A stretch of DNA of 64,000 nucleotides from Virgibacillus sp. SK37. Its GTDB lineage: Bacteria > Bacillota > Bacilli > Bacillales > Amphibacillaceae. The notes beneath the pieces were generated by a model that was not told the DNA's origin, searched no databases, and was given only the letters and a program-made list of their open reading frames with translations. The stretch spans positions 1,597,911-1,661,910 of the forward strand of contig NZ_CP007161.1 of NCBI RefSeq assembly GCF_000725285.1, given 5' to 3'. The position numbers and the translations under genes were made by a program. Shown here one piece after another: positions 36,621 through 46,497 of this stretch. Position 1 is the first letter of the stretch, and each line of letters begins with the position of its first letter.

Positions 36621-37592
36621 GTGAGTGAAAAATACTTAGTTATTGGTGAAACAAGAGACGGATCTTTACGTAACGTAACATTTGAAGCTATTGCGGCGGC
36701 TAAAAAAATAAACTCTGATGGGGAGATCGTTGGCGTAGTTTGTGGAAATGAGGATTTATCCGAGCAGGCAAAAGAAATGATTTACCATGGTGCTGACAAA
36801 GTTATCACTATAAAACACGATAATTTGAAAACGTATACATCTGAAGGCTTTGGCCAGGCGATAATGGCTGTAATTAATGAGGAAAATCCTGCAGGAATTG
36901 TTATGGGACATACCTCAATTGGAAAAGATCTTACCCCTAAGCTTGCTAGTAAACTTGGAACTGGCTTAATTTCCGACGCGGTTGATATTGAAACAGGAAA
37001 TGGGAAAATTGAGTTTATTAGACCTATTTATTCTGGAAAAGCATTTGAAAGAAAAATTACAACAAGTGGTCTAACCTTCGTAACAATCCGACCAAACAAC
37101 ATACCTTCACTTGAACGTGATGATACACGTTCGGGCGAAGTTACTTCTAAGGAAGTTGATATTACAGATATTCGTACGATCGTAAAAGAGGTTATACGTA
37201 AAGCTTCTGAAGGTGTAGACTTATCCGAAGCGAATGTTATAGTTGCTGGTGGCCGCGGCGTCAAGAGTGAGGAAGGGTTTAAACCGTTACAAGAACTGGC
37301 AGATGTTCTTGGTGGCGCTGTAGGCGCTTCCCGTGGGGCATGTGATGCAGAGTATTGTGATTATTCCCTTCAAATCGGGCAAACTGGAAAAGTCGTAACT
37401 CCAGATCTATATATTGCTGTAGGTATTTCAGGCGCTATCCAGCATCTAGCCGGTATGTCAAACTCTAAAGTGATAGTTGCTATCAATAAAGATCCAGAAG
37501 CGAATATTTTTAATGTGGCGGACTACGGAATTGTTGGTGACTTATTTGAAGTTATCCCAGTGTTAATTGAAGAAATAAAGAAAATTAAATAA
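36621..37592 (+). CDS. etfA: Electron transfer flavoprotein alpha subunit
   Basis: 323-residue FAD-binding partner of EtfB. The C-terminal domain carries the FAD motif with [11 protein letters not shown] (about 210-220), [12 protein letters not shown] (about 237), [27 protein letters not shown] and [13 protein letters not shown] start follows AGAGGAG. It ends the fad/etf unit; a stem-loop follows. Confidence 0.95.
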   Translation: MSEKYLVIGETRDGSLRNVTFEAIAAAKKINSDGEIVGVVCGNEDLSEQAKEMIYHGADKVITIKHDNLKTYTSEGFGQAIMAVINEENPAGIVMGHTSIGKDLTPKLASKLGTGLISDAVDIETGNGKIEFIRPIYSGKAFERKITTSGLTFVTIRPNNIPSLERDDTRSGEVTSKEVDITDIRTIVKEVIRKASEGVDLSEANVIVAGGRGVKSEEGFKPLQELADVLGGAVGASRGACDAEYCDYSLQIGQTGKVVTPDLYIAVGISGAIQHLAGMSNSKVIVAINKDPEANIFNVADYGIVGDLFEVIPVLIEEIKKIK

Positions 37593-37604
37593 CGATTTTA
37601 ATAA

Positions 37605-37637
37605 ATATGCTTCTCCTTTTTAAGGGGGAAGCATATT
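37605..37637 (+). terminator. Stem-loop after etfA (probable terminator)
   Basis: AATATGCTTCTCC pairs with GGGGAAGCATATT. The T-run afterwards is poor, so efficiency is uncertain. Confidence 0.6.
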
Positions 37638-37868
37638 CCATTTATAAGAAGTGCTAAAAAGGAAGTAAAATTCCTCCAAGTCTAAATTAGAGCATTAGAA
37701 AGCCTATAAAACAATACTGCATTATAATGGCTCCAGCTTTAATATAGTCATTATGTGTCGTTTTTATATGTTGAAATTTTGTATAAGCAAAGTATTAGCT
37801 AGTAAATAATATCGATGTTATACTTTCATTATGGATCAAGCAAGAATGAGCAATAAGGAGGAATATAA

Positions 37869-38183
37869 ATGGCAATAGTTAATGTAACAGACCAGAATTT
37901 TGCTGAAGAAACTTCGAAGGGTTTAGTATTGGCTGACTTTTGGGCTCCATGGTGTGGACCTTGTAAAATGATTGCACCTGTATTAGAAGAAATTGATGGT
38001 GAAATGGAAGAAAAAGTACAGATTGTCAAATTGGATGTAGATGAAAATCAAGAAACTGCTGGTAAATACGGTGTGATGAGTATCCCAACGCTTCTACTAT
38101 TCAAAGACGGCAATGTAGTTGATCAGGTAATTGGTTTTCAACCAAAAGAGGCTTTAGTTGATCTTATTAACAAACACGCTTAA
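37869..38183 (+). CDS. trxA: Thioredoxin
   Basis: 104-residue disulfide reductant with the active site WCGPC (about residues 28-32) and the cis-proline in [15 protein letters not shown] precedes the ATG. It is essential in B. subtilis and lies there in the same place, before uvrC. It has its own terminator. Confidence 0.97.
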   Translation: MAIVNVTDQNFAEETSKGLVLADFWAPWCGPCKMIAPVLEEIDGEMEEKVQIVKLDVDENQETAGKYGVMSIPTLLLFKDGNVVDQVIGFQPKEALVDLINKHA

Positions 38184-38215
38184 TTCATGTATAATAAGAA
38201 TATAAATTAAATTTC

Positions 38216-38250
38216 AAATCCCTTGTTGCTGTTTGTAACAAGGGATTTTC
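38216..38250 (+). terminator. Terminator after trxA
   Basis: AAATCCCTTGTT pairs with AACAAGGGATTT, followed by a short T-run. Confidence 0.85.
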
Positions 38251-38272
38251 TAAGTATATGAGGAATGATAAC

Positions 38273-40063
38273 ATGAATGAAACAATTAGGGAGAAATTAG
38301 CCGTCCTTCCTGCACAACCAGGCTGTTATCTAATGAAAGATAAACACAGCACAGTTATTTATGTAGGAAAATCAAAATTATTAAAAAATAGAGTTCGTTC
38401 CTATTTTACGGGAGCAAATGATAGAAAGACACAACGTTTAGTGCAAGAAATTGAAGATTTTGAGTATATAGTTACCAATTCAGAGATCGAAGCATTAATT
38501 CTGGAAATGAACTTAATTAAGAAGTATGACCCTAAGTATAATGTCATGTTAAAAGATGACAAATCATATCCATATTTAAAAATTACTTCGGAGAGACATC
38601 CCCGCTTACTTATTACTAGAAAAATAAAAAAAGATAAAGGGAAATATTTTGGACCTTATCCCAATGTTATAGCAGCAAGAGAAACAAAAAAACTGCTTGA
38701 TCGACTTTATCCATTAAGAAAATGTAATAATCCGCCTGGGAGGGTATGTTTATATTATCATATGAATCAATGCCTGGCCTGCAGTGAAAACCCTCCAACA
38801 AAGCAAGAATATGGATCAATTATTCAAAGTATCAGTTCGTTTCTAAATGGAGGATACAAAGGTATTAAAAATAACTTATCACGTAAAATGTATGAAGCTA
38901 GTGAACAATTAAATTTTGAAAGAGCCCAGGAATTACGTGATCAAATCCAACATATCGAAGTTGTAATGGAACAACAGAAAATGACGTTAAATGATCAAAT
39001 AAATAGAGATATATTTGGATATAGTTATGATAAAGGATGGATGTGCATACAAGTCTTCTTTATCAGGCAGGGGAAATTAATGGAAAGAGATGTCGCTGTA
39101 TTTCCATTCTTCGACGATGCTGAAGAAACTTTTCTTAGTTATATTGGGAGGTTTTATCTCCACCAACATCATTTAAAACCGAAGCAGATATTGGTTCCTC
39201 TTGGAACAGATGTTAATCTGCTGAAAGAGCTTTTGGAAGTTGATGTACACACACCTTATCGGGGCAGGAAAAAAGAATTAGTGGAGCTTGCAGAGAAGAA
39301 TGCAGAAATTGCTTTAGAAGAAAAATTCTCCTTGATTGAGAGAAATGAAGAGCGGACGATAGTAGCCATTGAAAAGTTAGGAGAAGTTTTAAATATAGAA
39401 GTTCCCCATCGAGTTGAAGCATTTGACAACTCAAATATTCAAGGTACTGACCCTGTCTCGGCAATGGTTGTATTTATTGACGGAAAGCCAAATAAAAAAG
39501 AATATCGTAAATATAAAATTCGTGATGTGGAAGGTCCGGATGATTATGATACTATGAGAGAAGTCATTCGGCGACGTTACTCTAGAGTACTCAAGGAGGG
39601 GCTTCCTTTGCCCGATTTAATTATAGTAGATGGGGGAAAAGGGCAAATGAGTGCTGCGCTAGATGTATTAGAAAATGAGCTTGGGCTTGATATACCATTG
39701 TGCGGGCTGGTAAAAGATGATAAACACAAAACCAGTGAATTACTTTATGGGATACCACCTCAAGTTGTAGAACTTTCAAGACAATCACAAGAATTCTATC
39801 TTGTACAACGAATCCAAGACGAGGTACACCGTTTTGCTATCTCGTTTCATCGCCAGTTGCGTGGGAAAAATCTTGTGCAGTCTGAACTAGATAAGATCCC
39901 TGGTATTGGAGAAAAACGCAGGAGATTGTTATTGACCCATTTTAAATCTATTACGGAAATTAAAAAAGCCAACATCAAAGATATTACAAAATTAGGCATA
40001 CCAACAAATATAGCTGAAGATATTATAAACTATTTAAATAATGATCAAAAAGAGAACCTGTAA
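38273..40063 (+). CDS. uvrC: Excinuclease ABC subunit C
   Basis: Nuclease that makes both incisions in nucleotide excision repair. The 596-residue protein has the N-terminal GIY-YIG domain (PGCYLMKD ... IYVGKSK, about 14-36), a cysteine cluster (RKC, RVC, QCLAC) at about 153-175, UVR motif (about 205-235), the RNase H-like second nuclease domain with [16 protein letters not shown], and C-terminal tandem helix-hairpin-helix motifs ([13 protein letters not shown]). In most UvrC the last cysteines are C-x-x-x-C; here they are C-L-A-C, one residue shorter. The ATG at 38273 is preferred because GAGGAA lies before it. Confidence 0.95.
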   Translation: MNETIREKLAVLPAQPGCYLMKDKHSTVIYVGKSKLLKNRVRSYFTGANDRKTQRLVQEIEDFEYIVTNSEIEALILEMNLIKKYDPKYNVMLKDDKSYPYLKITSERHPRLLITRKIKKDKGKYFGPYPNVIAARETKKLLDRLYPLRKCNNPPGRVCLYYHMNQCLACSENPPTKQEYGSIIQSISSFLNGGYKGIKNNLSRKMYEASEQLNFERAQELRDQIQHIEVVMEQQKMTLNDQINRDIFGYSYDKGWMCIQVFFIRQGKLMERDVAVFPFFDDAEETFLSYIGRFYLHQHHLKPKQILVPLGTDVNLLKELLEVDVHTPYRGRKKELVELAEKNAEIALEEKFSLIERNEERTIVAIEKLGEVLNIEVPHRVEAFDNSNIQGTDPVSAMVVFIDGKPNKKEYRKYKIRDVEGPDDYDTMREVIRRRYSRVLKEGLPLPDLIIVDGGKGQMSAALDVLENELGLDIPLCGLVKDDKHKTSELLYGIPPQVVELSRQSQEFYLVQRIQDEVHRFAISFHRQLRGKNLVQSELDKIPGIGEKRRRLLLTHFKSITEIKKANIKDITKLGIPTNIAEDIINYLNNDQKENL

Positions 40064-40086
40064 ACTTAGATTACAGGTTCTTTTTA
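40051..40086 (+). terminator. Terminator at the end of uvrC
   Basis: AGAACCTGTAA pairs with TTACAGGTTCT and is followed by TTTTT. The left arm includes the uvrC stop codon. Confidence 0.9.
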
Positions 40087-40132
40087 AACACTCTGTTATA
40101 AATAGCAGGTATGTTTTAAAAAAATCAGCTTA

Positions 40133-40567
40133 TCAAACACGGTGGATGGTAAATTGTACTAGGAAGAGTTTGCGATTGATTTCCTCTGTGCATTCACAAT
40201 CAGAATTGTCAATTCGCTGAAATGCTTCAGCAAGAAAACCAGCTTCTAATCTGAATTCCGTATCAATAGGGGCTTTCAACCGTTGTACGAGTGCATCTGA
40301 CATTAGTTGAAAAGTAATTGTTTCTTTCTTCTCTTTAATGATTTCCAAGTAACCCCATCCAAGCTGTTCAAATAGGTGAGCAATGTCCTCCAATGAGTCA
40401 AATTCAAATTTTCTTGCAAGGTTTCTTCCTAAAAAATAAAGTAATGTATTTGACTCTGCACCTAAAAGTTCGGGTAATCCCAGATAACGTAATATATCAT
40501 AACCAGCACCTGATGACTGTAAATCAGTAAGCTGGGAAATTGGAAAAACAGTATTATTATTCGACAT
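40133..40567 (-). CDS. yslB: DUF2507 family protein YslB
   Basis: A 144-residue soluble protein matching YslB of B. subtilis by position (between uvrC and sdhC) and by the segment GYDILRYLGLPELLG near residue 22. The family has a TRAPP-like fold, hinting at hydrophobic-ligand binding; function unknown. The ATG at 40567 follows AAGGA by eight bases; the ORF three codons longer begins inside that site. It is transcribed away from sdhC. Confidence 0.85.
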   Translation of the reverse strand: MSNNNTVFPISQLTDLQSSGAGYDILRYLGLPELLGAESNTLLYFLGRNLARKFEFDSLEDIAHLFEQLGWGYLEIIKEKKETITFQLMSDALVQRLKAPIDTEFRLEAGFLAEAFQRIDNSDCECTEEINRKLFLVQFTIHRV

Positions 40568-40714
40568 GGAGGTCATCCTTTCCTTGCTTTTCGACTCTAA
40601 TAGAATTTTAGTTTATTAGTTTATTATGTATATATTTCACTTATTTCGCAAGTACCTTTAAGCAAATCCATAAAGGAAACGATATAATTTTAACGAAATA
40701 TGTATCTCGTTTTC

Positions 40715-40743
40715 TTGACGCTTTTTGTAGATAGAAGTACAAT
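40715..40743 (+). promoter_or_regulatory. Sigma-A promoter of sdhCAB
   Basis: TTGACG at 40715-40720, exactly 17 bases, TACAAT at 40738-40743. The leader is about 115 bases long and includes a 14-codon ORF (40788-40832) with AAGGA before its ATG. Confidence 0.75.
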
Positions 40744-40864
40744 AAATATGTCACAAACAGTACAATTTATTAAACGTTAAGGAATCAATGGATATGTTTA
40801 AGTTATCGTTTGTAGATTGTATTAACTTATGAAGAGCATTCGACAAACTAAAGGGGGGTAACAC

Positions 40865-41485
40865 ATGGCAGAACACCGTGAGTTTTTAAGCAGACGACTG
40901 CACTCACTGTTAGGAGTAATTCCAATCGGGATATTTTTGGTTCAACACTTGGTGGTGAATCATTTTGCTGTGTATGGTGAAGAAAGTTTCAACAAAGCTG
41001 CAGGTTTTATGGCGAATTTACCATTTGTACTTGTACTGGAGACATTTGTAATTTATTTACCAATTTTGTTTCATGCAATTTTAGGAGTTTATATTGTATT
41101 TGAAGCACGAAACAATACAAAAAGATACGGCTTTTTCCGAAATTGGATGTTCTTTTTGCAACGAATAACAGGAATAATTACGCTTGTATTTATTGCTTGG
41201 CATGTTTGGGAAACAAGAGTGCAGATTGCATTGGGCAATGCTGAGGTGAATTACAGTTTAATGGAAGGGATTTTAACAAATCCAATTATGTTCTGGTTTT
41301 ATATTATTGGTGTAGTTTCTGCAGTATTCCATTTTGCAAATGGCTTGTGGAGCTTTGCAGTGACTTGGGGACTTACCCAATCACCAAAATCCCAAAAAAT
41401 CGCTACATATGTAACGGTAATCGTATTTTTTGTTGTTAGTTATATAGGTGTTAGAACACTTATCCAATTTGCGTACGGAGCGTAA
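40865..41485 (+). CDS. sdhC: Succinate dehydrogenase cytochrome b558 subunit
   Basis: 206-residue di-haem membrane anchor of complex II, with five hydrophobic helices and haem-ligand histidines in LVQHLVVNHF (about residues 26-33), FHAILGVY (about 75) and IAWHVWET (about 118). It passes electrons to menaquinone. GGGGGG precedes the ATG. First gene of sdhCAB, in the usual Bacillus order. Confidence 0.95.
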   Translation: MAEHREFLSRRLHSLLGVIPIGIFLVQHLVVNHFAVYGEESFNKAAGFMANLPFVLVLETFVIYLPILFHAILGVYIVFEARNNTKRYGFFRNWMFFLQRITGIITLVFIAWHVWETRVQIALGNAEVNYSLMEGILTNPIMFWFYIIGVVSAVFHFANGLWSFAVTWGLTQSPKSQKIATYVTVIVFFVVSYIGVRTLIQFAYGA

Positions 41486-41513
41486 ATAGAAATATAAGGA
41501 GTGAGCAAGTATT

Positions 41514-43277
41514 ATGAGTAACCGAAAAATAGCTGTTATCGGCGGGGGTCTTGCCGGCTTAATGGCAACAATAAAAGCTGCTGAAGCAGGCGTGAATGTA
41601 GATCTTTTCTCTATTGTACCTGTAAAGCGCTCTCACTCTGTGTGTGCCCAAGGTGGTATTAATGGCGCGGTAAATACAAAAGGAGAAGGTGATTCTCCGG
41701 CAATCCACTTTGATGATACTGTCTATGGTGGAGATTTCTTAGCAAATCAGCCTCCGGTAAAAGCGATGTGTGATGCTGCGCCGAGTATCATAAATATGTT
41801 GGACCGCATGGGTGTTATGTTCAACCGTACTCCAGAGGGATTACTAGATTTCAGACGCTTTGGGGGTACACAGCATCATCGTACTGCATACGCAGGGGCG
41901 ACTACTGGGCAACAGTTGTTATATGCCTTGGATGAACAAGTTCGCCGTTATGAAGTAGAAGGCTTAGTAACTAAGTATGAAAATTGGGAATTTGTTCGTG
42001 CAATTATTGATGATGAAGGTGTTGGGAAAGGAATTGTAGCCCAGGATATTAAGTCACATGAAATAAAGGCATTTCCTTCAGATGCTACTATTTTTGCAAC
42101 AGGTGGTCCTGGGATTATATTCGGTAAGTCAACAAATTCGATGATAAATACAGGTTCAGCTGCAAGTAAGCTATACCAACAGGGTGCAAAATATGCAAAT
42201 GGTGAGTTTATTCAAATTCATCCTACCGCTATTCCTGGTGATGACAAGCTCCGTTTAATGAGCGAGTCTGCACGTGGGGAAGGTGGCCGTATCTGGACAT
42301 ACAAAGATGGAGAACCATGGTACTTCTTAGAAGAGAAGTATCCGGCTTATGGAAATCTTGTCCCACGCGATATAGCTACACGTGAAATTTTTGATGTTTG
42401 TGTTAATCAGAAACTAGGCATTAATGGTGAAAATATGGTTTATTTGGATCTTTCCCATAAAGATCCAAAAGAATTGGATGTTAAACTTGGTGGAATTATA
42501 GAAATCTATGAAAAATTCGTTGGTGAAGACCCGCGAAAAGTACCAATGAAGATTTTCCCTGCTGTTCACTACTCTATGGGAGGACTTTGGGTAGATTATG
42601 AACAGATGACCAGCATACCTGGTATCTTTGCAGCAGGAGAATGCGATTATTCTCAGCATGGCGGTAATCGTTTAGGAGCAAACTCCCTTCTATCAGCAAT
42701 TTATGGAGGTTCAGTAGCGGGTCCGAATGCTATTAAATATATTGATGGCTTAGATAAGCATGTAGAGGATTTACCTTCTGATTTATTCGATGAGAATACG
42801 AAGCAAGAAAAAGAAAACTTTGAAGCATTAATGAACATGAAGGGTGAAGAAAACGCATATCAACTTCATAAAGAGCTTGGAGAATGGATGACAGACAACG
42901 TTACAGTAGTTAGAGATAATGATAAACTTCTAAAAACAGATGAGAAGATTAAAGAATTACTCGAACGTTGGGAGAATATCAACATTAATGATACTTCCCG
43001 CTGGAGCAACCAAGGAGTAATGTTTACAAGGCAGTTAAAGAACATGTTGCACCTGGCAAGGGTGATTACAATGGGAGCTTATAATCGTGATGAAAGCCGA
43101 GGAGCTCATTACAAACCTGAATTCCCAGAAAGAAATGACGAAGAGTGGTTGAAGACGACAATTGCCTCTTTTGATAAGGATAAAAATTCACCTGTATTTT
43201 CATACGAAGAGGTTGATACGTCGCTGATTCCACCACGTAAACGTGATTATACGAAGAAAAGCGAAGGGAGTAAGTAA
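41514..43277 (+). CDS. sdhA: Succinate dehydrogenase flavoprotein subunit
   Basis: 587-residue catalytic subunit. It has the FAD-binding motif GGGLAGLMATI (about 10-20), the FAD attachment region SHSVCAQGGINGA (about 40-52), the catalytic HPTAIPG and ARGEGGRI, and the C-terminal HGGNRLGANSLL. Oxidises succinate to fumarate in the citric acid cycle. AAGGAGT precedes the ATG, 28 bases after sdhC. Confidence 0.97.
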   Translation: MSNRKIAVIGGGLAGLMATIKAAEAGVNVDLFSIVPVKRSHSVCAQGGINGAVNTKGEGDSPAIHFDDTVYGGDFLANQPPVKAMCDAAPSIINMLDRMGVMFNRTPEGLLDFRRFGGTQHHRTAYAGATTGQQLLYALDEQVRRYEVEGLVTKYENWEFVRAIIDDEGVGKGIVAQDIKSHEIKAFPSDATIFATGGPGIIFGKSTNSMINTGSAASKLYQQGAKYANGEFIQIHPTAIPGDDKLRLMSESARGEGGRIWTYKDGEPWYFLEEKYPAYGNLVPRDIATREIFDVCVNQKLGINGENMVYLDLSHKDPKELDVKLGGIIEIYEKFVGEDPRKVPMKIFPAVHYSMGGLWVDYEQMTSIPGIFAAGECDYSQHGGNRLGANSLLSAIYGGSVAGPNAIKYIDGLDKHVEDLPSDLFDENTKQEKENFEALMNMKGEENAYQLHKELGEWMTDNVTVVRDNDKLLKTDEKIKELLERWENININDTSRWSNQGVMFTRQLKNMLHLARVITMGAYNRDESRGAHYKPEFPERNDEEWLKTTIASFDKDKNSPVFSYEEVDTSLIPPRKRDYTKKSEGSK

Positions 43278-43279
43278 TC

Positions 43280-44044
43280 ATGGCTGAACAACAAACTGTT
43301 ACTTTTATTATTACTAGACAAGACAGCCCAGAATCTGCTCCTTATGAGGAAACATTTCATGTTCCTTATCGTAAAAATATGAATGTGATATCTGGGTTAA
43401 TGGAAATACGCCAAAATCCGGTTAATGCGAGTGGGGAGAAGACAACTCCGGTTTATTGGGATATGAACTGCCTCGAAGAAGTATGTGGTGCTTGTTCTAT
43501 GATTATTAATGGGACGGCGAGACAGTCTTGTGCTGCACTTGTTGATCAATTGGAACAGCCAATTCGTTTAGAACCAATGTCAACATTTCCAGTAGTCCGC
43601 GATTTAATTGTTGATCGTGAACGTATGTTTGATGCACTTAAACAAGTTAAAGCTTGGATTCCTATTGACGGAACATATGATTTAGGGCCTGGTCCTCGTA
43701 TGCCTGAGAAAAAGAGACAGTGGGCTTATGAGCTTTCAAAATGCATGACATGTGGAGTTTGCCTTGAAGCATGTCCTAACGTTAATGATAAATCAAACTT
43801 TATTGGTCCTGCAGCGCTTTCGCAGGCTCGTTTATTCAATGCTCATCCAACTGGAGAAATGAATGCAAGTGAAAGGTTGGATGGTCTAATGGAAGACGGT
43901 GGAATTGATGGTTGTGGAAATGCCCAAAACTGTGTTCAAGTTTGTCCTAAAGGAATTCCACTAACTACTTCTATTGCAGCTATGAACAGGGCTACAAATA
44001 TCCAAGCCTTTAAAAACTTCTTTGGAAGTGACAACGCACATTAA
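43280..44044 (+). CDS. sdhB: Succinate dehydrogenase iron-sulfur subunit
   Basis: 254-residue electron-transfer subunit. It has the 2Fe-2S ligands CLEEVCGACSMIING (about 61-75, with a later C in RQSC) and the two C-terminal clusters CMTCGVCLEACPN (about 156) and CGNAQNCVQVCPKG (about 213). It begins two bases after the sdhA stop codon with AAGGGAG before the ATG. It closes the complex II operon. Confidence 0.97.
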   Translation: MAEQQTVTFIITRQDSPESAPYEETFHVPYRKNMNVISGLMEIRQNPVNASGEKTTPVYWDMNCLEEVCGACSMIINGTARQSCAALVDQLEQPIRLEPMSTFPVVRDLIVDRERMFDALKQVKAWIPIDGTYDLGPGPRMPEKKRQWAYELSKCMTCGVCLEACPNVNDKSNFIGPAALSQARLFNAHPTGEMNASERLDGLMEDGGIDGCGNAQNCVQVCPKGIPLTTSIAAMNRATNIQAFKNFFGSDNAH

Positions 44045-44066
44045 ATAAACCTTATTAGTATCCTAT

Positions 44067-44103
44067 GGCCCCTGTCCAATTAAATGGTCGGGGTCATTTT
44101 TTT
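44067..44103 (+). terminator. Terminator after sdhB
   Basis: GGCCCCTGTCCA pairs with TGGTCGGGGTC (one mismatch) and is followed by a run of T. Confidence 0.85.
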
Positions 44104-44241
44104 AGCAAAGTAACGAGTGGCAGCTGCTCTAATTTAATAACTAGTTAATACCTGATTACTATGCTTACATGTAATTGACGTGATTGATACTACAACATAA
44201 TAAATTTTTGTAGATAATTCATTTGATTAGGGGGATCTATA

Positions 44242-44685
44242 TTGACAAAAATAGCCTATATTGAGGACATGGAGCAATGGCGCTTAGAGTTCTCATTCTC
44301 AATTCCTATTTCCATTCGTTTCTCAGAAACAGATATGTTTGGACATGTAAATAATGTCTCTCCTTTTATTTATTTTGAGGAAGCCAGAATTGAATTCTTG
44401 AAATCACTTGGTTTATTTGCAAGCACATCAAATAAGAAGGCAATTCCTATCGTCGGTGACCTACAATGCAACTATTTAAAGCAGATGTTTTTTAATCAAA
44501 AAATACAATTGTATGTAAAAGTTCACTATGTTGGAAACTCCTCCATCGATTTACATTATATGGCTATTGATGAAAGTGAAGAAATCGCACTAACGGGTAG
44601 AGGTAGATTGGTATTTGTGCACCCGGAATCAGGCAAGCCGGTACCACTCGAGCAATCGATTAAAGAAAAGCTGACGAATGTGTAG
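44242..44685 (+). CDS. ysmA: Acyl-CoA thioesterase, 4HBT family (YsmA)
   Basis: 147-residue hot-dog-fold thioesterase. The motif RFSETDMFGHVNNVSPFIYFEEAR (about residues 27-50) holds the aspartate and HVNN of the 4HBT family. The substrate is probably a long- or medium-chain acyl-CoA, not deduced. A TTG start follows GGGGGAT by six bases. It lies after sdhB and before gerE, as in B. subtilis. Confidence 0.88.
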   Translation: MTKIAYIEDMEQWRLEFSFSIPISIRFSETDMFGHVNNVSPFIYFEEARIEFLKSLGLFASTSNKKAIPIVGDLQCNYLKQMFFNQKIQLYVKVHYVGNSSIDLHYMAIDESEEIALTGRGRLVFVHPESGKPVPLEQSIKEKLTNV

Positions 44686-44721
44686 AAATGAAATTGAATC
44701 TATTTTAGATGAAAAGGTGGA

Positions 44722-44753
44722 AAACCGACTTCCCGAAGGAAAGTCGGTTCTTC
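44722..44753. terminator. Bidirectional terminator between ysmA and gerE
   Basis: ACCGACTT pairs with AAGTCGGT around CCCGAAGGA, with A-run before and TTCTTCT after. Confidence 0.8.
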
Positions 44754-44977
44754 TACAGCTTTAACTCCCCCATGCGCAGGAGCTCAACTACCGCTTGTGA
44801 ACGCCCCTTGACTCCAAGCTTTTGCATAGCATTAGAAATGTGATTACGGACAGTTTTTTCTGATATAAATAATTCTTGGGCAATTTCTCTTGTTGTTTTG
44901 TCTTGTACTAACAATTCAAACACTTCTTTTTCTCGCTTTGTCAGTAATTGCTTCGGTTTATACTCGTTGTCCTTCAA
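44753..44977 (-). CDS. gerE: Spore coat transcription regulator GerE
   Basis: 74-residue LuxR-type DNA-binding protein, the last regulator of the mother-cell cascade, activating or repressing late coat genes. The whole protein is a helix-turn-helix: LTKREKEVFELL then TTREIAQELFISEKTVRNHI. A TTG start follows AGGAGGGG by seven bases. It is transcribed opposite to its neighbours, from a sigma-K-like promoter. Confidence 0.95.
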   Translation of the reverse strand: MKDNEYKPKQLLTKREKEVFELLVQDKTTREIAQELFISEKTVRNHISNAMQKLGVKGRSQAVVELLRMGELKL

Positions 44978-45036
44978 GTGTTAACCCCTCCTTGCTGTCA
45001 TAGAGCTGCATATGAAGGGAAATTATTTAGTCAATA

Positions 45037-45064
45037 TAGCGTATGAAGGAAGATGAAAAACAGT
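45037..45064 (-). promoter_or_regulatory. Sigma-K promoter of gerE
   Basis: Minus-strand AC (45063-45064), 17 bases, then CATACGCTA (45037-45045) fits the sigma-K consensus (AC, 16-17 bases, CATANNNTA). B. subtilis gerE is sigma-K-dependent, which supports the match. Confidence 0.7.
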
Positions 45065-45146
45065 GCGTATATTTGGTTAAAGGAATGCCCAATATACAAA
45101 CGACATTTTAAATATGGAATCAAAAAATATTTGTTATAATAATCTT

Positions 45147-45161
45147 ATGTCGAAACGACAT
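45147..45161 (+). promoter_or_regulatory. Palindromic operator candidate of ysmB
   Basis: A perfect palindrome ATGTCGAAACGACAT lies just downstream of a -10-like TATAAT (45135-45140). A second half-site AAACGACAT occurs at 45098-45106. Autoregulation by the adjacent MarR protein is plausible; binding is not shown. Confidence 0.5.
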
Positions 45162-45198
45162 ATTTTAATTACATATATGCAAGCAGGAGGTAGCTTTT

Positions 45199-45651
45199 TT
45201 GGAAAACAATTCTTCAACATATACAATAAATAATATAGAACGTACTATGCGCTATATATCTGGGATTATTAAACAAAATGGCAGGAAAATTTTGACTAAT
45301 TATCCCATCACTTCGCCTCAATTTGTTGCCTTGCAATGGTTAGTTGAAAATGAGGAACTAACAATTGGTGAGTTATCTAATAAAATCAGCCTTGCTTTTA
45401 GTACAACAACTGACTTAGTAGACCGTATGGAGAACAACGAACTTGTAGAAAGAGTTAAGGATGTAAAAGATAAACGAGTAGTACGTATTCGAGTGTTGGA
45501 TAAAGGCAGGCAGATTATTCAAGAAGTAATTGAGAAAAGACAAGTTTATTTGGGGGAAGTTTTGGAAGATTTTACTGATGAACAGACCGAGTCTCTAAAC
45601 GAATTACTAGAATTTTTGCATGAACAAATGAGAAAAGTTAATAATAAATAA
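45199..45651 (+). CDS. ysmB: MarR family transcriptional regulator (YsmB)
   Basis: 150-residue winged-helix regulator. The DNA-binding part spans LTIGELSNKISLAFSTTTDLVDRMENNELVERV (about 54-86) with the wing KDVKDKRVVRIRV. A TTG start follows AGGAGG. Its ligand and targets are unknown. It lies between gerE and racE, as in B. subtilis, and has a palindrome in its upstream region. Confidence 0.9.
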   Translation: MENNSSTYTINNIERTMRYISGIIKQNGRKILTNYPITSPQFVALQWLVENEELTIGELSNKISLAFSTTTDLVDRMENNELVERVKDVKDKRVVRIRVLDKGRQIIQEVIEKRQVYLGEVLEDFTDEQTESLNELLEFLHEQMRKVNNK

Positions 45652-45672
45652 CCGCATAAAGAAGGGGAAAAT

Positions 45673-46497
45673 ATGCAAAGAGCGATTGGTGTTATCGATT
45701 CTGGCGTAGGCGGTTTAACAGTAGCATATGAGTTAATGCGCCAACTGCCTAAAGAGAAGTTAATTTATATAGGAGATACAAAAAGATGCCCATATGGCCC
45801 TAGATCAGAGCAAGAAGTAAAAGCATTCACATGGGAAATGGTCTCTTTCTTGCTTGAAAAGAATATTAAACTACTAGTAATTGCTTGTAATACGGCAACA
45901 GCTTTTACATTAAAAGAATTGCAAGATAAACTGGATATTCCTGTATTAGGTGTGATTCAGCCGGGTGCTCGTGCTGCCATAAAGTGGACAAAAAGTAATT
46001 ATGTAGGGGTAATTGGTACGGAAGGAACAATACGCAGCAATGCTTACAAGGATGCCTTAAAGAATATTAATTCAGAAATATCCGTTGAGGCGTTAGCTTG
46101 CCCTATGTTTGTCCCAATGGTGGAGCAAGGAATAATGTTTGGTGAAAAAGCACAAAGTGTCGTAAAGGAAACATTAAAACCGTTGAAAAATAATAAAAAA
46201 ATGGATACATTAATCCTTGGTTGTACGCATTATCCGTTAATTAAAGGTACTATTCAAAAGGAAATGGGAGCAAATATAACGATTATTTCTTCCAGTGAGG
46301 AAACGGCAAGGGAGACTAGTGCTTTACTCTCTATGCATCATTTATTAGCCAGCAGTGATAAAATACCTACACATGAATTTTACACTACTGGAGAGTTGGA
46401 GATATTCAGCAAAATATCAGAAACTATTTTTAAAAAATCAAACATTAAGCGTCTTCGTATTGAAAAAGCAATAATCACAAAAAGTCAGAATTCATAG
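45673..46497 (+). CDS. racE: Glutamate racemase
   Basis: Makes D-glutamate for peptidoglycan. The 274-residue protein has DSGVGGLTV (about 8-16), the two catalytic cysteines in ACNTATA (about 75-81) and GCTHYPLI (about 185). GAAGGGG precedes the ATG. It follows ysmB after 21 bases. Terminator follows. Confidence 0.95.
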   Translation: MQRAIGVIDSGVGGLTVAYELMRQLPKEKLIYIGDTKRCPYGPRSEQEVKAFTWEMVSFLLEKNIKLLVIACNTATAFTLKELQDKLDIPVLGVIQPGARAAIKWTKSNYVGVIGTEGTIRSNAYKDALKNINSEISVEALACPMFVPMVEQGIMFGEKAQSVVKETLKPLKNNKKMDTLILGCTHYPLIKGTIQKEMGANITIISSSEETARETSALLSMHHLLASSDKIPTHEFYTTGELEIFSKISETIFKKSNIKRLRIEKAIITKSQNS

